DNA of 64,000 nucleotides from Symsagittifera roscoffensis (lineage: Eukaryota > Xenacoelomorpha > Acoela > Convolutidae), in assembly GCF_963678635.1 (NCBI RefSeq), contig NC_087071.1:23942013-24006012 (forward strand), given 5' to 3'. Shown here piece by piece: positions 1 through 11,116 of this stretch (its first letter is position 1; each line of letters opens with the position of its first letter). Under the pieces are notes generated by a model. The model worked only from the letters and a program-made list of their open reading frames with translations. It made no database searches and was not told the origin of the DNA. The position numbers and the translations under genes are program-made.

Positions 1-890
1 CCTTTGGTATTTAAATATGACACCCATTTTAGGCCGACCAGCCCAAGAACTTTTCTTAAGGCGCCTTCGGCGCCAATATATATTAATTTTGATATATGTC
101 AAAGATTGCCAAAAAGTGCCCAGAAACGGCTTTTTTGACCTGTTTTTCAAACATTTGCTTGCGGTTTTTTCAAACATTTTTTTTTGTCAAAATGGGGTCT
201 GTATATTGTTCTGGTATTGCTCGGCAAATCAGTTGGTCGACCTTGAAAAAGGTCGACAAAATTTCGAACAACTTTTGAGAAAATCTTAGATTCGCCCCTG
301 ATTCGTTATATATTAATAGGCTAAGAAAAATTGTTAACTAAAAGAAAACTTGTTTTAGAGGCCTCAAATTTCTAGAAGCTTCAAATTTCCAAAAAATTTT
401 ATCAAGGTTGTGGAGTAAAATTTTGAGCCTATAAAACGAATATAACAGACTCATGATATGCTTAGGTTAATCTTATAATGGTAGTCTTAAAAATCACTTT
501 TTTTCGCGAAAACTTGGTTCTTTTTCAGTTAAAAGTTTTCGGGTACTCTACCTTATCCAGGTAAAAGTTTTTAGTTCTTCTTTTTATGAACAAAATGAAA
601 TTGTTTCAATCATTTTCTTTTATTTTTTAAACTTTTTATTTTATCCTATAAGAAAATTTGTTGTCAAACGAACCGTATTTACTACTTCTATCAAAAATAT
701 AGACGTTCTTTCAGATGCTCTCATCACACCACGAACAAAAAACGACGCAACTTGACAAAAAAAAAATCGTTTTTTTTTCAAGATTGTTTTTTTTCTGTGC
801 TATTTGCACAGTATCCGACTACCCTTATTGTTCCGACTTTCATAACGAAAAAAACGCAATATTTGTACTCGAGTGGGTTTTTTTTCCTCA
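1..890. other. AT-rich non-coding stretch with a diverged dispersed repeat
   Basis: I see no gene here. The short open frames are low-complexity Phe/Leu/Lys translations of T- and A-rich DNA. The part at about 60-300, read on the minus strand, resembles about 50350-50600: both begin with a GGCGGATCTAGGATTTT-like or GGCGAATCTAAGATTTT-like block, followed by T-rich DNA with GTCGACC. It is probably an old dispersed repeat. Confidence 0.5.
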
Positions 891-1053
891 GACAAAACAT
901 CAGTTATTTAACTCGCCATATTTGAATGTGTGTGAGGCTAGAAACGAGAAATGAAATGTAACTAAAGAATTGAATGATAAGGTAAAAACAACGCCAGTCG
1001 CACATCAACTATGCAGGAGAAGGTTTCAACTGTACGCTTCCTTTAAAAACATC

Positions 1054-1257
1054 GGCTCTTTTTCCTTTTCCCCCCACCTGCAAATTTTTACATGTAAATT
1101 TGTTGACCACATTGTCCGATTGTTATGAAAATTTACATACAGACTAATAAGGTCACGACAAACATATTTGGTCTTCATACTCAACCTTGTAAAACCACTT
1201 GTTACACTAATATATTGAAGCTGGTGTGAAATGGGGGGGGGGAAAGGAAAAAGAGCC
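1054..1257. mobile_element. hAT-like MITE, copy 1 (204 bp)
   Basis: Terminal inverted repeats start GGCTCTTTTTCCTTTTCCCC and end with GGAAAAAGAGCC. The element is flanked by an exact 8-bp duplication AAAACATC at 1046-1053 and 1258-1265. An 8-bp target site duplication is typical of hAT-superfamily transposition. There is no coding capacity. The interior is shared, in reverse orientation, with the copy at 30509-30706. Confidence 0.88.
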
Positions 1258-1458
1258 AAAACATCGGGGTCGACAGCTTGAATGATATACTTGAAGGTGC
1301 TTAAGTTTGGCAAAAAGATTGGATTAGGCAGCTTAGGGCTGATCTTGACAACCATGGGCTCAAAACAAAGTGCGAGACCAAGACAACTGGTTGCACAATC
1401 CGACAACTAAACTTAAGTTCACAGACGGTGGGATTCTAAAGCCAAAGCTATCGGCAAA

Positions 1459-2075
1459 ATGTCGCAAACAGTTCAATGTGCTAATGAAAACTGTAGTAGA
1501 ATGTTTCATAGCAAAAAAGAAGAGATAAACAGGCATCTCAAAGAAAATCATCATCCAGAACCCTCGGTCCAGACCACCGATAGTAGTGAATTTGAAACTA
1601 ATAAAGGAATTGAAAGCATTAAGGATTTGAAAGAAATGTAGAGACTCGCTAGCAGCCCAGCAACGGTAGGTCCAAGAAAGGCAAACTCGACTGCCCTCCG
1701 TCCGACTGTAACAAGACTTATGTCTATGTCAGTGGTTGGCTTAAGCACATGCAAAACAGCCACCTTCATGTGAAACTGATCCGCGCATCAAAACCGACCA
1801 TCTCAGCACCCCAACTGAGTCGGCAATCCTTCACATCAAACAAAGACACTAGCACAGGTGATGAGGTGCTGAAGTGTCCGCTCTGCTCTTATCGGTTCTC
1901 TGTTAGAAAGCCTATGATCAATCAATGTTATTTGAAGCACCGATATTCGTGGGTAAAAGCAAGGCCAATGCCCAAGCCGCCAAGTCATGTTGGCGTTGTC
2001 CCGGTGCATAAATTCAAGAAGCAAAATTGTGCAGAATCTGGCGTCATGACCGCCACTGCTACTTCGGAAAGGTAG
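1459..2075 (+). pseudogene. Broken C2H2 zinc-finger ORF, copy 1
   Basis: Three zinc-finger-like motifs are encoded on the plus strand. Finger 1 (from the ATG at 1459) has C-x4-C-x12-H-x4-H spacing (CANENC...HLKENH). Finger 2, at about 1690-1765, is C-x4-C-x12-H-x5-H (CPPSDC...HMQNSH). Finger 3, at about 1872-1950, starts CPLC and is less regular. Finger 1 is closed by TAG at 1637-1639, while fingers 2 and 3 share another frame ending at 2073-2075, so the ORF is interrupted. No domain follows; the next sequence is minus-strand gypsy DNA. Arrays of two or three such fingers occur at the N-terminus of R2-type LINEs, but a host zinc-finger gene fragment is equally possible. Confidence 0.5.
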
Positions 2076-2109
2076 AACGGGTCCCGGTGGTGACTTTCAT
2101 TCGTTTGAA

Positions 2110-2897
2110 TTAGTTATGATTTGATGAAGTCAAAACCATTGCCCCAGGCCTTGACCAGCTGGGGTCCAGATGGGAGGATAATTTTACTTCTTGGCCCGAT
2201 TGCGTGAGCAGTGGCAGTGGTTTTGACGCATTTTTCGGAATGAGATATTTTAGGTTCCTACCATATCTGGTGCAACTACGACACTCTTCCGCGAGGTTCA
2301 CTATGTCCTTGTGCATATGCGGCTACCACAGGTATTGTGACACTCCTAGCATGGCCTCTTGACCCCCATGTCCCCGTTGGATTCGTTTTAGCACAGCTTG
2401 ACTCGGTTGAAGAGGTACTGCCAGCCTGTTCTTCACCAGAATGCAATCGTCCTGCACCGCCATCTGCGACCACAATGGATGCGTATACGGTACCATCAGC
2501 TCGAATCCTTGTTTTTTCCTCTCTCTATGACTCGTCTGAGGCGGTCTATCCACGTGTCCTCGGAAGTCAATTCTGCCAGGAGATTTTTATCAAACAATTT
2601 GGAGATATTGTCCAGTGACTCCTCCGTTTGCTGTTTCTGCAGCTTTTGTTCCTTTTGTTTATTGGACCTTTTGGGTGGTTGAATCGCGCACATCTCTTGG
2701 TCGCTCTCCATGTCTTCTGTGGTTGTCAGATTCAGCTCGATTAATTGAACAACGCTCAATTTTCTTTTATTTGAATGAGCTGGTGTGATGCTGATTGGTA
2801 CTTGATCGCTCTCCTCTAGAACTTTATCGGTCTCTTCCGAGGTTGCCACTAGTTTCCGATTGATGTTTCTTGTAGTATTTATTTCTCCCCCGATCAA
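2110..2897 (-). pseudogene. Ty3/gypsy integrase zinc-binding fragment, unit 1
   Basis: Read on the minus strand, this is the segment between RNase H and the integrase core of a gypsy pol: an acidic linker, then a region with PLWSQMAVQDDCILVKNRL, then HKDIVNLAEECRSCTRYG, which supplies the CxxC of the HHCC integrase zinc finger. A 1-nt shorter T run near 2513 shifts the frame here, while unit 2 keeps it. The catalytic core of integrase is absent; reading stops shortly after the CxxC and the sequence passes into the zinc-finger ORF. Confidence 0.72.
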
Positions 2898-3173
2898 TTC
2901 CAGAACGATAGAAGCCTGCTATCCGCCTCTTTCTGTTGGTCCGGTTGCAATTGCCATTTGAATCTTGATTGCATCCTTGTTTCGCTGTCCGAGCTGTCTC
3001 TGTTTCTCCGGACAAAACATCAGTTATTTAACTCGCCATATTTGAATGTGTGTGAGGCTAGAAACGAGAAATGAAATGTAACTAAAGAATTGAATGATAA
3101 GGTAAAAACAACGCCAGTCGCACATCAACTATGCAGGAGAAGGTTTCAACTGTACGCTTCCTTTAAAAACATC

Positions 3174-3376
3174 GGCTCTTTTTCCTTTTCCCCCCCACCT
3201 GCAAATTTTTACATGTAAATTTGTTGACCACATTGTCCGATTGTTATGAAAATTTACATACAGACTAATAAGGTCACGACAAACATATTTGGTCTTCATA
3301 CTCAACCTTGTAAAACCACTTATTACACTAATATATTGAAGCTGGTGTGAAATGGGGGGGAAAAGGAAAAAGAGCC
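3174..3376. mobile_element. hAT-like MITE, copy 2 (inside duplicated unit 2)
   Basis: Same element and same AAAACATC flanks (3166-3173 and 3377-3384) as copy 1. It was carried along by the tandem duplication rather than being an independent insertion. It differs mainly in the length of the G run. Confidence 0.87.
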
Positions 3377-3577
3377 AAAACATCGGGGTCGACAGCTTGA
3401 ATGATATACTTGAAGGTGCTTAAGTTTGGCAAAAAGATTGGATTAGGCAGCTTAGGGCTGATCTTGACAACCATGGGCTCAAAACAAAGTGCGAGACCAA
3501 GACAACTGGTTGCACAATCCGACAACTAAACTTAAGTTCACAGACGGTGGGATTCTAAAGCCAAAGCTATCAGCAAA

Positions 3578-4194
3578 ATGTCGAAAACAGTTCAATGTGC
3601 TAATGAAAACTGTAGTAGAATGTTTCATAGCAAAAAAGAAGAGATAAACAGGCATCTCAAAGAAAATCATCATTCAGAACCCTCGGTCCAGACCACCGAT
3701 AGTAGTGAATTTGAAACTAATAAAGGAATTGAAAGCATTAAGGATTTGAAAGAAATGTAGAGACTCGCTAGCAGCCCAGCAACGGTAGGTCCAAGAAAGG
3801 CAAACTCGACTGCCCTCCGTCCGACTGTAACAAGACTTATGTCTATGTCAGTGGTTGGCTTAAGCACATGCAAAACAGCCACCTTCACGTGAAACTGATC
3901 CGCGCATCAAAACCGACCATCTCAGCACCCCAACTGAGTCGGCAATCCTTCACATCAAACAAAGACACTAGCACAGGTGATGAGGTGCTGAAGTGTCCGC
4001 TCTGCTCTTATCGGTTCTCTGTTAGAAAGCCTATGATCAATCAATGTTATTTGAAGCACCGATATTCGTGGGTAAAAGCAAGGCCAATGCTCAAGCCGCC
4101 AAGTCATGTTGGCGTTGTCCCGGTGCATAAATTCAAGAAGCAAAATTGTGCAGAATCTGGCGTCATGACCGCCACTGCTACTTCGGAAAGGTAG
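3578..4194 (+). pseudogene. Broken C2H2 zinc-finger ORF, copy 2
   Basis: Tandem-duplicate copy of the ORF at 1459-2075. It has the same three finger motifs, the same early stop after finger 1 and the same frame change. Only a few substitutions differ (for example Pro to Leu near 4090), so the break predates the duplication. Confidence 0.5.
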
Positions 4195-4228
4195 AACGGG
4201 TCCCGGTGGTGACTTTCATTCGTTTGAA

Positions 4229-5017
4229 TTAGTTATGATTTGATGAAGTCAAAACCATTGCCCCAGGCCTTGACCAGCTGGGGTCCAGATGGGAGGATAA
4301 TTGTACTTCTTGGCCCGATTGCGTGAGCAGTGGCAGTGGTTTTGACGCATTTTTCGGAATGAGATATTTTAGGTTCCTACCATATCTGGTGCAACTACGA
4401 CACTCTTCCGCGAGGTTCACTATGTCCTTGTGCATATGCGGCTACCACAGGTATTGTGACACTCCTAGCATGGCCTCTTGACCCCCATGTCCCCGTTGGA
4501 TTCATTTTAGCACAGCTTGACTCGGTTGAAGAGGTACTGCCAGCCTGTTCTTCACCAGAATGCAATCGTCCTGCACCGCCATCTGCGACCACAATGGATG
4601 CGTATACGGTACCATCAGCTCGAATCCTTGTTTTTTTCCTCTCTCTATGACTCGTCTGAGGCGGTCTATCCACGTGTCCTCGGAAGTCAATTCTGCCAGG
4701 AGATTTTTATCAAACAATTTGGAGATATTGTCCAGTGACTCCTCCGTTTGCTGTTTCTGCAGCTTTTGTTCCTTTTGTTTATTGGACCTTTTGGGTGGTT
4801 CAATCGCGCACATCTCTTGGTCGCTCTCCATGTCTTCTGTGGTTGTCAGATTCAGCTCGATTAATTGAACAACGCTCAATTTTCTTTTATTTGGATGAGC
4901 TGGTGTGATGCTGATTGGTACTTGATCGCTCTCCTCTAGAACTTTATCGGTCTCTTCCGAGGTTGCCACTAGTTTCCGATTGATGTTTCTTGTAGTATTT
5001 ATTTCTCCCCCGATCAA
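4229..5017 (-). pseudogene. Ty3/gypsy integrase zinc-binding fragment, unit 2
   Basis: Duplicate of the unit 1 fragment. The frame stays open across the T run, so one ORF of 171 codons runs from the linker into the integrase N-terminal region. A further frame supplies the CRSCTRYG part of the zinc finger. It is contiguous with the gypsy sequence at 5131-8157, of which it is the 3' end. The integrase catalytic core is missing. Confidence 0.74.
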
Positions 5018-5261
5018 TTCCAGAACGATAGTAGCCTGCTATCCGCCTCTTTCTGTTGGTCCGGTTGCAATTGCCATTTGAATCTTGATTGCATCCTTGT
5101 TTCGCTGTCCGAGCTGTCTCTGTTTCTCCGGCCTCCGCGAATTATTTTTCTTGTGCGTTGCAGTGTCTCCGTAACCTCCTCCTCTTCGGACACTTCGTTT
5201 GTGTTCGACAGTGAGCGATTCCACTTTGGGTCCAGAACGCTCTCCTCTTTGTCATCGTTTC

Positions 5262-6240
5262 TCAATTCCTGTGGTGTATCCGACCACCAGTCGTATGAAC
5301 GATTGAAGTTTTCTGACATCGCCTTTTTTGAGTCTGTTTTTTTTTCTGAATTTTGTTGACTGATTGCTGAATTGTTTTTGCAGTTTCTTGACCCGACGGT
5401 TTGCTGGGTTCAATTGAAAAAAAAATGATCTGTTTTCTTTGTGAGCTGCTGTTTAGCTGTTTGAACGGTAGCGAAAGTAGTTTTTTTTTCGTTCCCGTTG
5501 AGCTGCTGTTTAGCTGTTTGAACGGTCGCGAAACTTGTTTTTTTTTCATTCCGGTGACCGTTTTGGTTGCCATAGCAACCACTAAGCGATGACTGTTTTG
5601 CAACATTCCTTCTAGAATGTTCTAGAACGTTTCCGTTCCGGTTGAGCGACCCAGTGCTTTCTAGCCTACTGCTCATAAGGTATAACGCTTCGTGAAAAGA
5701 GTTTATTGTTGCCACTACAAACCTTTGGTTTAATTCCGATTCGGCCAAAGGAGCACGCGATAAATAATCGACTATCTCCATGTCCTTCCCTGGAATGTGA
5801 ATTATTTTAAATTGATATGGCAACAATCGATCGACCCACCGGGTCAATCGGGATTGATAGGTTTTATTTGACTTGTTCCTATCTAAGGCTGATGTTAGGG
5901 CTTTGTGATCTGTTGCGATTGTAAATGTTTTATATAAAAGGTAATGTTTGTACCTGTCAACTGCCCAAACAACTGCAAGTAACTCCAGTTCAATCGTTGA
6001 GTATTTTTTCTCTTGTATATTTAGGTATCTGGATGCAAATGAGATCGGAACCCACGATCCTTCATCTGATTGTTGTTCTTATGTAGCCCCCAAGCCGTTT
6101 TGGCTTGCGTCAATTTTAACTCCTGTTTCACGATAAGCTTCATAGCAGTTTACTTTTGAATAATTTGCTAGAGCGTTTTGATGGCATCAAATACCACTCG
6201 GTGTTCATCCCCCACTCAAATTTTTTAACTGGTAGTTTGC
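5262..6240 (-). pseudogene. Decayed gypsy RNase H and connection domain
   Basis: Minus-strand translation gives a classic Ty3/gypsy RNase H: DASQNGLGAT, then a stop where a Leu or similar is expected, then PISFASRYLN, STIELELLAVVWAVDRYKHY, ATDHKALTSAL and IPGKDMEIVDYLSRAP. The part before it, around 6180-6240 (WG-DEHR-VVFDAIKTL), is split by frameshifts. Downstream, at 5443-5556, a 57-bp in-frame tandem duplication repeats a PFKQLNSSS block. The element is inactive. Confidence 0.85.
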
Positions 6241-6319
6241 TTTTTCTTTTGATTTTCCTCTTTGAGAAGTGGCCACAGTCAATCTCGCTTTTTCGTCTGG
6301 TCATAAAAAACCAATAGCT

Positions 6320-6970
6320 GTTTTGCAACATTTCACGATCCAACATTTCCTGGTTCTAAAAATTTCTTTTTCTACCTTGTCCTGAAAATGAAATGTGATT
6401 CTTCTCCATTTTTCTTGAATCGTACATAGAGAGTACTCGAATTTTGAACTTAAAATGTGATTTTTTGAGATTCCTTGTCTATGAAACAAATCGCTAAATA
6501 TATCGAAGAATTTTTTTTTTCCAACCTTCTGTCTGCTCGCACGTGAGCACGTCAAACCTGGACGGTTCTCTCGGAGCTGGTTCTTGTGTGGTGGCAATTC
6601 CCACTTGTCCTTGTAAGTCCAATCCCATTATGCATCTGGTTTTACGTTTCGTCACCAGAAAAGTGGATCCTTTCACCTCCAAGCCTGCCGAGCGAAGATT
6701 TGTCTTCAATGCCCCCAATACACAGACTGATTGTTTATTGTAGTCGACGAACTGTGTAGCCGAGTTCAGTTTATCGGACGGAATGAATCTTGCTTTGTTT
6801 GATTTATCGATTATTTCTTTTGTCGTCGCCCAATTTAACAAAGAGACTAGACTTCCGGTATCTACTGTCAGTTGTATGATTTGATTATTTATTCTCACCA
6901 TGGCCTTTAGTGATTTTGCCCTGTTCGACATTTGGTCTCGGAGTAAGTCAATTTTTGAACTCTTTTCCAC
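6320..6970 (-). pseudogene. Decayed gypsy protease and N-terminal RT
   Basis: Minus-strand ORF with a retropepsin-type active site, QLTVDTGSLVSLLNW (DTG in context), followed by the linker into RT. A frameshift near 6510-6600 leads to FSDLFHRQGISKNHI and RRITFHFQDKVEKEIF, the usual start of gypsy RT before the fingers. The RT catalytic core, which should follow, is absent: within about 100 bp the sequence jumps to the RNase H entry. This internal deletion and the frameshifts make the element dead. Confidence 0.8.
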
Positions 6971-7071
6971 ATTTAACTTTTTTTGCTTTCGTTAATTCTA
7001 TCGCCCACGTATTTCGAGATTCTCTCGTTCTCCGGCCGGTGTGTTTGTATTGACATTACTTCAAAATCACT

Positions 7072-8157
7072 TCATGAGCCGAAACTTTCTCTTATAAGGT
7101 CACATTCCTCTTCCGATCTTTCGGATTCTTCCGTGACTTCGTCCACTTGCTGAGATCTACACATTTTTGCAAAGTGGTTGGGTTTTCCGCAATTCTTACA
7201 AGTTTTGCCCATTGCCGAACAGCTTTTTAGATATCTCTGGTCAAATGCTCTCCCGCATCTATTACATGATTTTTTTCCATTAGAGTTTCTGTTTTTTTTT
7301 TGTCGTTTATTTGCTTCCCTCTTATATTGTTGATTTTTTGTGTTTACTGTTGAGTTCCTGACAGCCATCACTGGTTCTTATTTTTTTCTCACACCAGAGT
7401 TGTAGTTGTTACCCGCTCCTACTGTTGCTGCTGCATTCGTCTTCTGAAATTCCATTGTAGTCAATTTGGTATGTTCGAATTTTATAGCTCTCTTCAACAC
7501 TTCCTCTGGATCTAGCGTTCGAATGTCAGTGTATCTTGCAACGTCATATTTTTCACTTTCGAAACGAACAGGTCACGAACTATCTCACTTTCCAGTGTCC
7601 CAAGTTCTGATCTGGCTGCTTGCGCAGTTAACGCTGCGTGGAATGTCTCCAGCGACTCCCCGGATTCTTGCATTCGTGTGAACAATTTATATCGTTCATA
7701 AGTCACGCACTTTACCTTTTGAAAGGAGACCGATGCTAGCTCTGTAATTTCCTTGAACGACATTTTGGAATTTTCAGCGTGAGGATTTTTCTGCAAAATT
7801 CTTTTCTTTCCTTCAGTTCCTAGAGAGAGGAATAATCTGGATACAAGCTTTTTCTGTACCTCATTAAAATAAACATTGCGGCCAACCCTCAGGCCCCGTG
7901 TTCTTCTCACCTCATTTTCCAGCATAACTCGATCTCTTGCTAGCTTATCTCTAAGGTTTCTGGCTGTCGTCTCTGGTCATGGAGGTGGTTCTTCTAAGAT
8001 ATCTTTTGGATCCTCCGACATAACTTCCGCTTTTACATTTTCTTTTACAGTTACTGCCAATAGAAATTGCTCGAACCAGATTTTAAATTGCCACGGTGGG
8101 TCTAAATTTGCTGACGCCCAAAATACGTGTATTCCCATATCAGTACGATTGTCCTGA
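7072..8157 (-). pseudogene. Decayed gypsy gag (capsid and zinc knuckles)
   Basis: On the minus strand the frame from about 8157 gives MGIHVFWASANLDPPWQF, an in-frame TGA near 7981, then a capsid-type gag domain (VTYERYKLFTRMQESGESLE, then EIVRDLFVSKVKNMTLQDTL). After a frame change, 7371-7072 encodes two cysteine knuckles (CNRCG... and CKNCGKPNHFAKMC) and an acidic tail. The gag, protease, RNase H, integrase order on this strand defines one element, interrupted by several lesions. No matching LTR could be recognised upstream, although 8158-8700 is where it would lie. Confidence 0.82.
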
Positions 8158-9852
8158 GCTGAGAATTCTGCTGGCTGCGCCGTGTGATATGATATATGGT
8201 ATCTTGTCGGAAAGCTAGTGATAATTCAAGAATGTATTCTTTGTAGCTTGAATTAATTGTTTTTTCTGTCTATTTTAATAGTCACTGAGAGTGATACAGC
8301 AGATTCAAACTCTGAGCTCTCAGCTGTGTACCAATGTCTCTGAACGCGTGACCTTGGACACATCATAGTAAAAACCATTGATACCACTGAAGGTTATTAT
8401 TACATCATGCAATTACTGCTATTTAAGTAGATCCCAAATTGTCTTTTTTGCCCTTTTTTGTACTAGTTTCGTTCACCACTAACCAAACTTTCATGGAGTA
8501 AATTTTTCACATCCATGCACTCAATCGGTGAAATTTTTCATGAGCAAAGTTTGCTAATTAAATATTTTGAATCTTTTATAAATTCCTAACAACAATTGTA
8601 AACTGAATTGAAGAACTTTTGTTTTCTCTACTTTGTATATCTATTTCAACATCACGGATCTCTTATATCCTTCCTTTGGCAAAAGGGGGGAGACTCGTTA
8701 CTAGGTATAAAGTTCTCATATGCCTAACCGTTGATTTTCTTCTTTATATGGAGGGATATTCGTAACTAGGTACCCGAGGGGGGATATAGTGAAAGAGATC
8801 CCAACAACTTCCTGTGAGAAGTATAGATTGTGTGCATTAATGTGCATTTTTGAAATGATTTGGAACAAACCTTGTGTTGTCAGTACAGCACCAATGATTG
8901 ATGCAATGTATCGATGACTCATCGCTTCCCTTCACTGGCAAAAAAATGTCCTTCACATAGCCGATTCAATAATCAAACATTAGTAATTTGTCACTTGTAC
9001 TTTAACATTACGGAAAAATTTGTAAGTTTTTTTCTCTTGTATTGTTAACCCGGTATCGAATAGTTTTATGTAAAAAACTGAAAATGACAAAATTGAAAAG
9101 TTAGAGTTTTAGAAATTCAGCGACAATTACCTTCGCAAGTTCAACCCGGCAATATTTTCCCCACTTGATTTATTGACAGCTTCAAAAGATGAATGCATTT
9201 AACCTCAACACATACCTGTGTGAATGAAATTACCTCTATTGACAAACTTGAAAGGCAGTGAAATCTATCAAATTTCCAGTGAATTCGATTTAATAGTTTT
9301 TTTTTGTTTCGAAGCTTCAAATTTTTGTACTCTCTCCATCAGAACCACAGAAAGCAATAATTTGAAAGAGCGAGACTGCCTTCGAGGAGAGTTTTTCTAA
9401 TGAAAAATAGTTGCGAAGAAGGAAATACTTTTTGAGTTTTGCAAATCTAAGGGCTCCCGCGCTATGAAAATTGAATTTATTCAAGAATTTTTTCAAATAT
9501 TTTTCAAACATATACAGAATTTTTTCTGTATCAGCAGTCTAGGCGCAAATATATTAGGTAATTGACATTTAACTGAAAAACTCGCTTGAGAGAAATCAGT
9601 TTTTTCTAAAGTTCCACATCTCTATTTCAGAAAAATACATTTACTTATACTCTTAGTGTCTTTTCAGCTCAAATGCCAGCACGAAAGTCATCAAATAAAA
9701 AGCATACCTTATGATTATACTTCCAATTTTCATTACTTAGAGAAAATCTGTATATAAATTAAGAAATCTAGAAAAATTTGTATAAATTGAGTGTACAAAA
9801 AACTGGTTAAAATATGATTCAACTCAATTTTTATCGATTTATTGTTACACAT
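8158..9852. other. Non-coding stretch
   Basis: No gene recognised. It may include the remains of the 5' LTR and leader of the decayed minus-strand gypsy element, but I could not define LTR ends. Two short matching blocks, CGTTACTAGGTA near 8697 and CGTAACTAGGTA near 8762, lie in otherwise plain AT-rich DNA. Confidence 0.4.
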
Positions 9853-10262
9853 TGGAACCTGATCTAAACTACATTTTATGATTGGATAAATTAGATATTT
9901 TACCAATGTAAAGTATTTAATATTAACCAATCATGATCCATCTAACTAACAATCCACTTATTTGTAAGTGCTGAAATTACTTGTAATTTCAGCACCAGAG
10001 AGATTTGAATTTAACTTAGAAATTAGTTGAACTCTCCCGAGTACTTCAGCAGCCGCAATAAACCAGTATACCCTAGATCTATTGAGCCTAGCAGAGACTA
10101 GTTAAACAACCTGAGACTAGATAGTATAAGAGTAAGATTAGGATCGGTATTAGACTAAGAAGTTGCACGAATCTATCCGGCCGAAAATAAGATAGCGTGA
10201 CGAGCAGACGGTGTACCCTATCCGAAATTACTCTATGAGTTATACCCATCGGTCCTAACTCA
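9853..10262 (+). repeat. Solo LTR of the large gypsy family
   Basis: A 410-bp sequence starting TGGAACCTGATC and ending CCTAACTCA, closely matching the 408-bp LTRs at 10709 and 29152 with scattered substitutions. It is flanked by the exact 4-bp duplication ACAT (9849-9852 and 10263-10266). It is therefore an independent insertion that recombined down to one LTR, 443 bp from the full-length copy. Confidence 0.93.
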
Positions 10263-10560
10263 ACATTACAAATATGAAAATGAAACAAAAAAATGAGAAA
10301 ATGGTTTTAAAGCAAATTAGAATTGGTAGAAATTGGTTTTTAGACTACCTTTTGTATCAAACTAATTCGATTTTAAATCAATGCAAAACAATATTTTCAG
10401 GTCTGAGATACATCATCTGTATAAAATCGATTGCAATCCATTTCTTGTCAGTACGGGCAATGTTGACAAACTTCAAATAGTGGATCAGATTTGTTGACTA
10501 ACGGTTATCAAACAGCGAACGAACTATTTAGAGCTCATTCTTAAAAATTTGACCCTCGAA

Positions 10561-10708
10561 ATGTTTGCACTCAAATTATTTGTCAATTTCATTTTTGTAT
10601 CATTTCAAATCAATCAAAAAATTTCAACAATAGCGGATAATCAAGTAGTTGAGCCGCATTTGACTGGGATTATTCTTCGCTGGTTTTTGTAATACCAGTA
10701 GAGCCTCC
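10561..10708 (+). pseudogene. Possible 5' part of a host ORF split by the retroelement
   Basis: An ATG at 10561 opens a short frame with a hydrophobic, signal-peptide-like start (MFALKLFVNFIFVSF). It ends at a stop near 10690. In the adjacent frame, codons are open from 10654 to the target site. If the element and one CTCC copy are removed, that frame runs without a stop into the ATG of the 29595-30239 ORF. This suggests, but does not prove, that the element interrupted a gene encoding a secreted protein. A frame change or a small intron would be needed to connect the two parts. Confidence 0.3.
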
Positions 10709-11116
10709 TGGAACCTGATCTAAACTATATTTTATGATTGGATAAATTAAATGTTTTACCAATGTAAAGTATTTAATATTAACCAATCATGATCCATCTA
10801 ACTAACAACCCACTTATTTGTAAGTGCTGAAGTTACTTGTAATTTCAGCACCAGAGAGATTTGAATTTAACTTAGAAATTAGTTGGACTCTCCCGAGCAC
10901 TTCAGCAACCGCAATAAACCAGTATACCCTAGATCTATTGAGCCTAGCAGAGACTAGTTAAACAACCTGAGACTAGATAGTATAAGAGTAAGATTAGGAT
11001 CGGTATTAGACTAAGAAGTTGCACGAATCTATCCGGCCGAAAATAAGATAGCGTGACGAGCAGACGGTGTACCCTATCCGAAATTACTCTATGAGTTACA
11101 CCTCGGTCATAACTCA
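10709..11116 (+). repeat. 5' LTR
   Basis: 408 bp, starting TGGAACCTGATC and ending CATAACTCA. Candidate internal signals are AATAAA at 10913-10918 and TATAAGAG near 10980. I found no difference from the 3' LTR when reading them side by side. Confidence 0.95.

Larger units (their letters stand above)
891..5130. repeat. Tandem duplication, two 2.12-kb units
   Basis: Unit 1 runs from 891 to 3010 and unit 2 from 3011 to 5130. Both start GACAAAACATCAGTTATTTA and end TGTTTCTCCG. The offset is 2120 bp, falling to 2119 after a G-run length difference inside the MITE and returning to 2120 after a T-run difference near 2513/4633. Only scattered substitutions separate the units. Each holds a MITE, a C2H2 zinc-finger ORF on the plus strand and the integrase zinc-binding part of a gypsy element on the minus strand. 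The gypsy reading continues past 5130, so unit 2 carries the original junction. A recent duplication or an assembly artefact are both possible. Confidence 0.92.

Noticed and set aside
1026-1406. 126-codon minus-strand ORF (and its duplicate around 3129-3525)
   Set aside because: It is a translation of the MITE and its flank; the inverted repeats and target duplications explain the sequence better than a protein.
10682-10700. Possible mini-intron in the split host ORF (GT...AG near the target site)
   Set aside because: Far too short for a spliceosomal intron, and the joins tested put a stop in frame.
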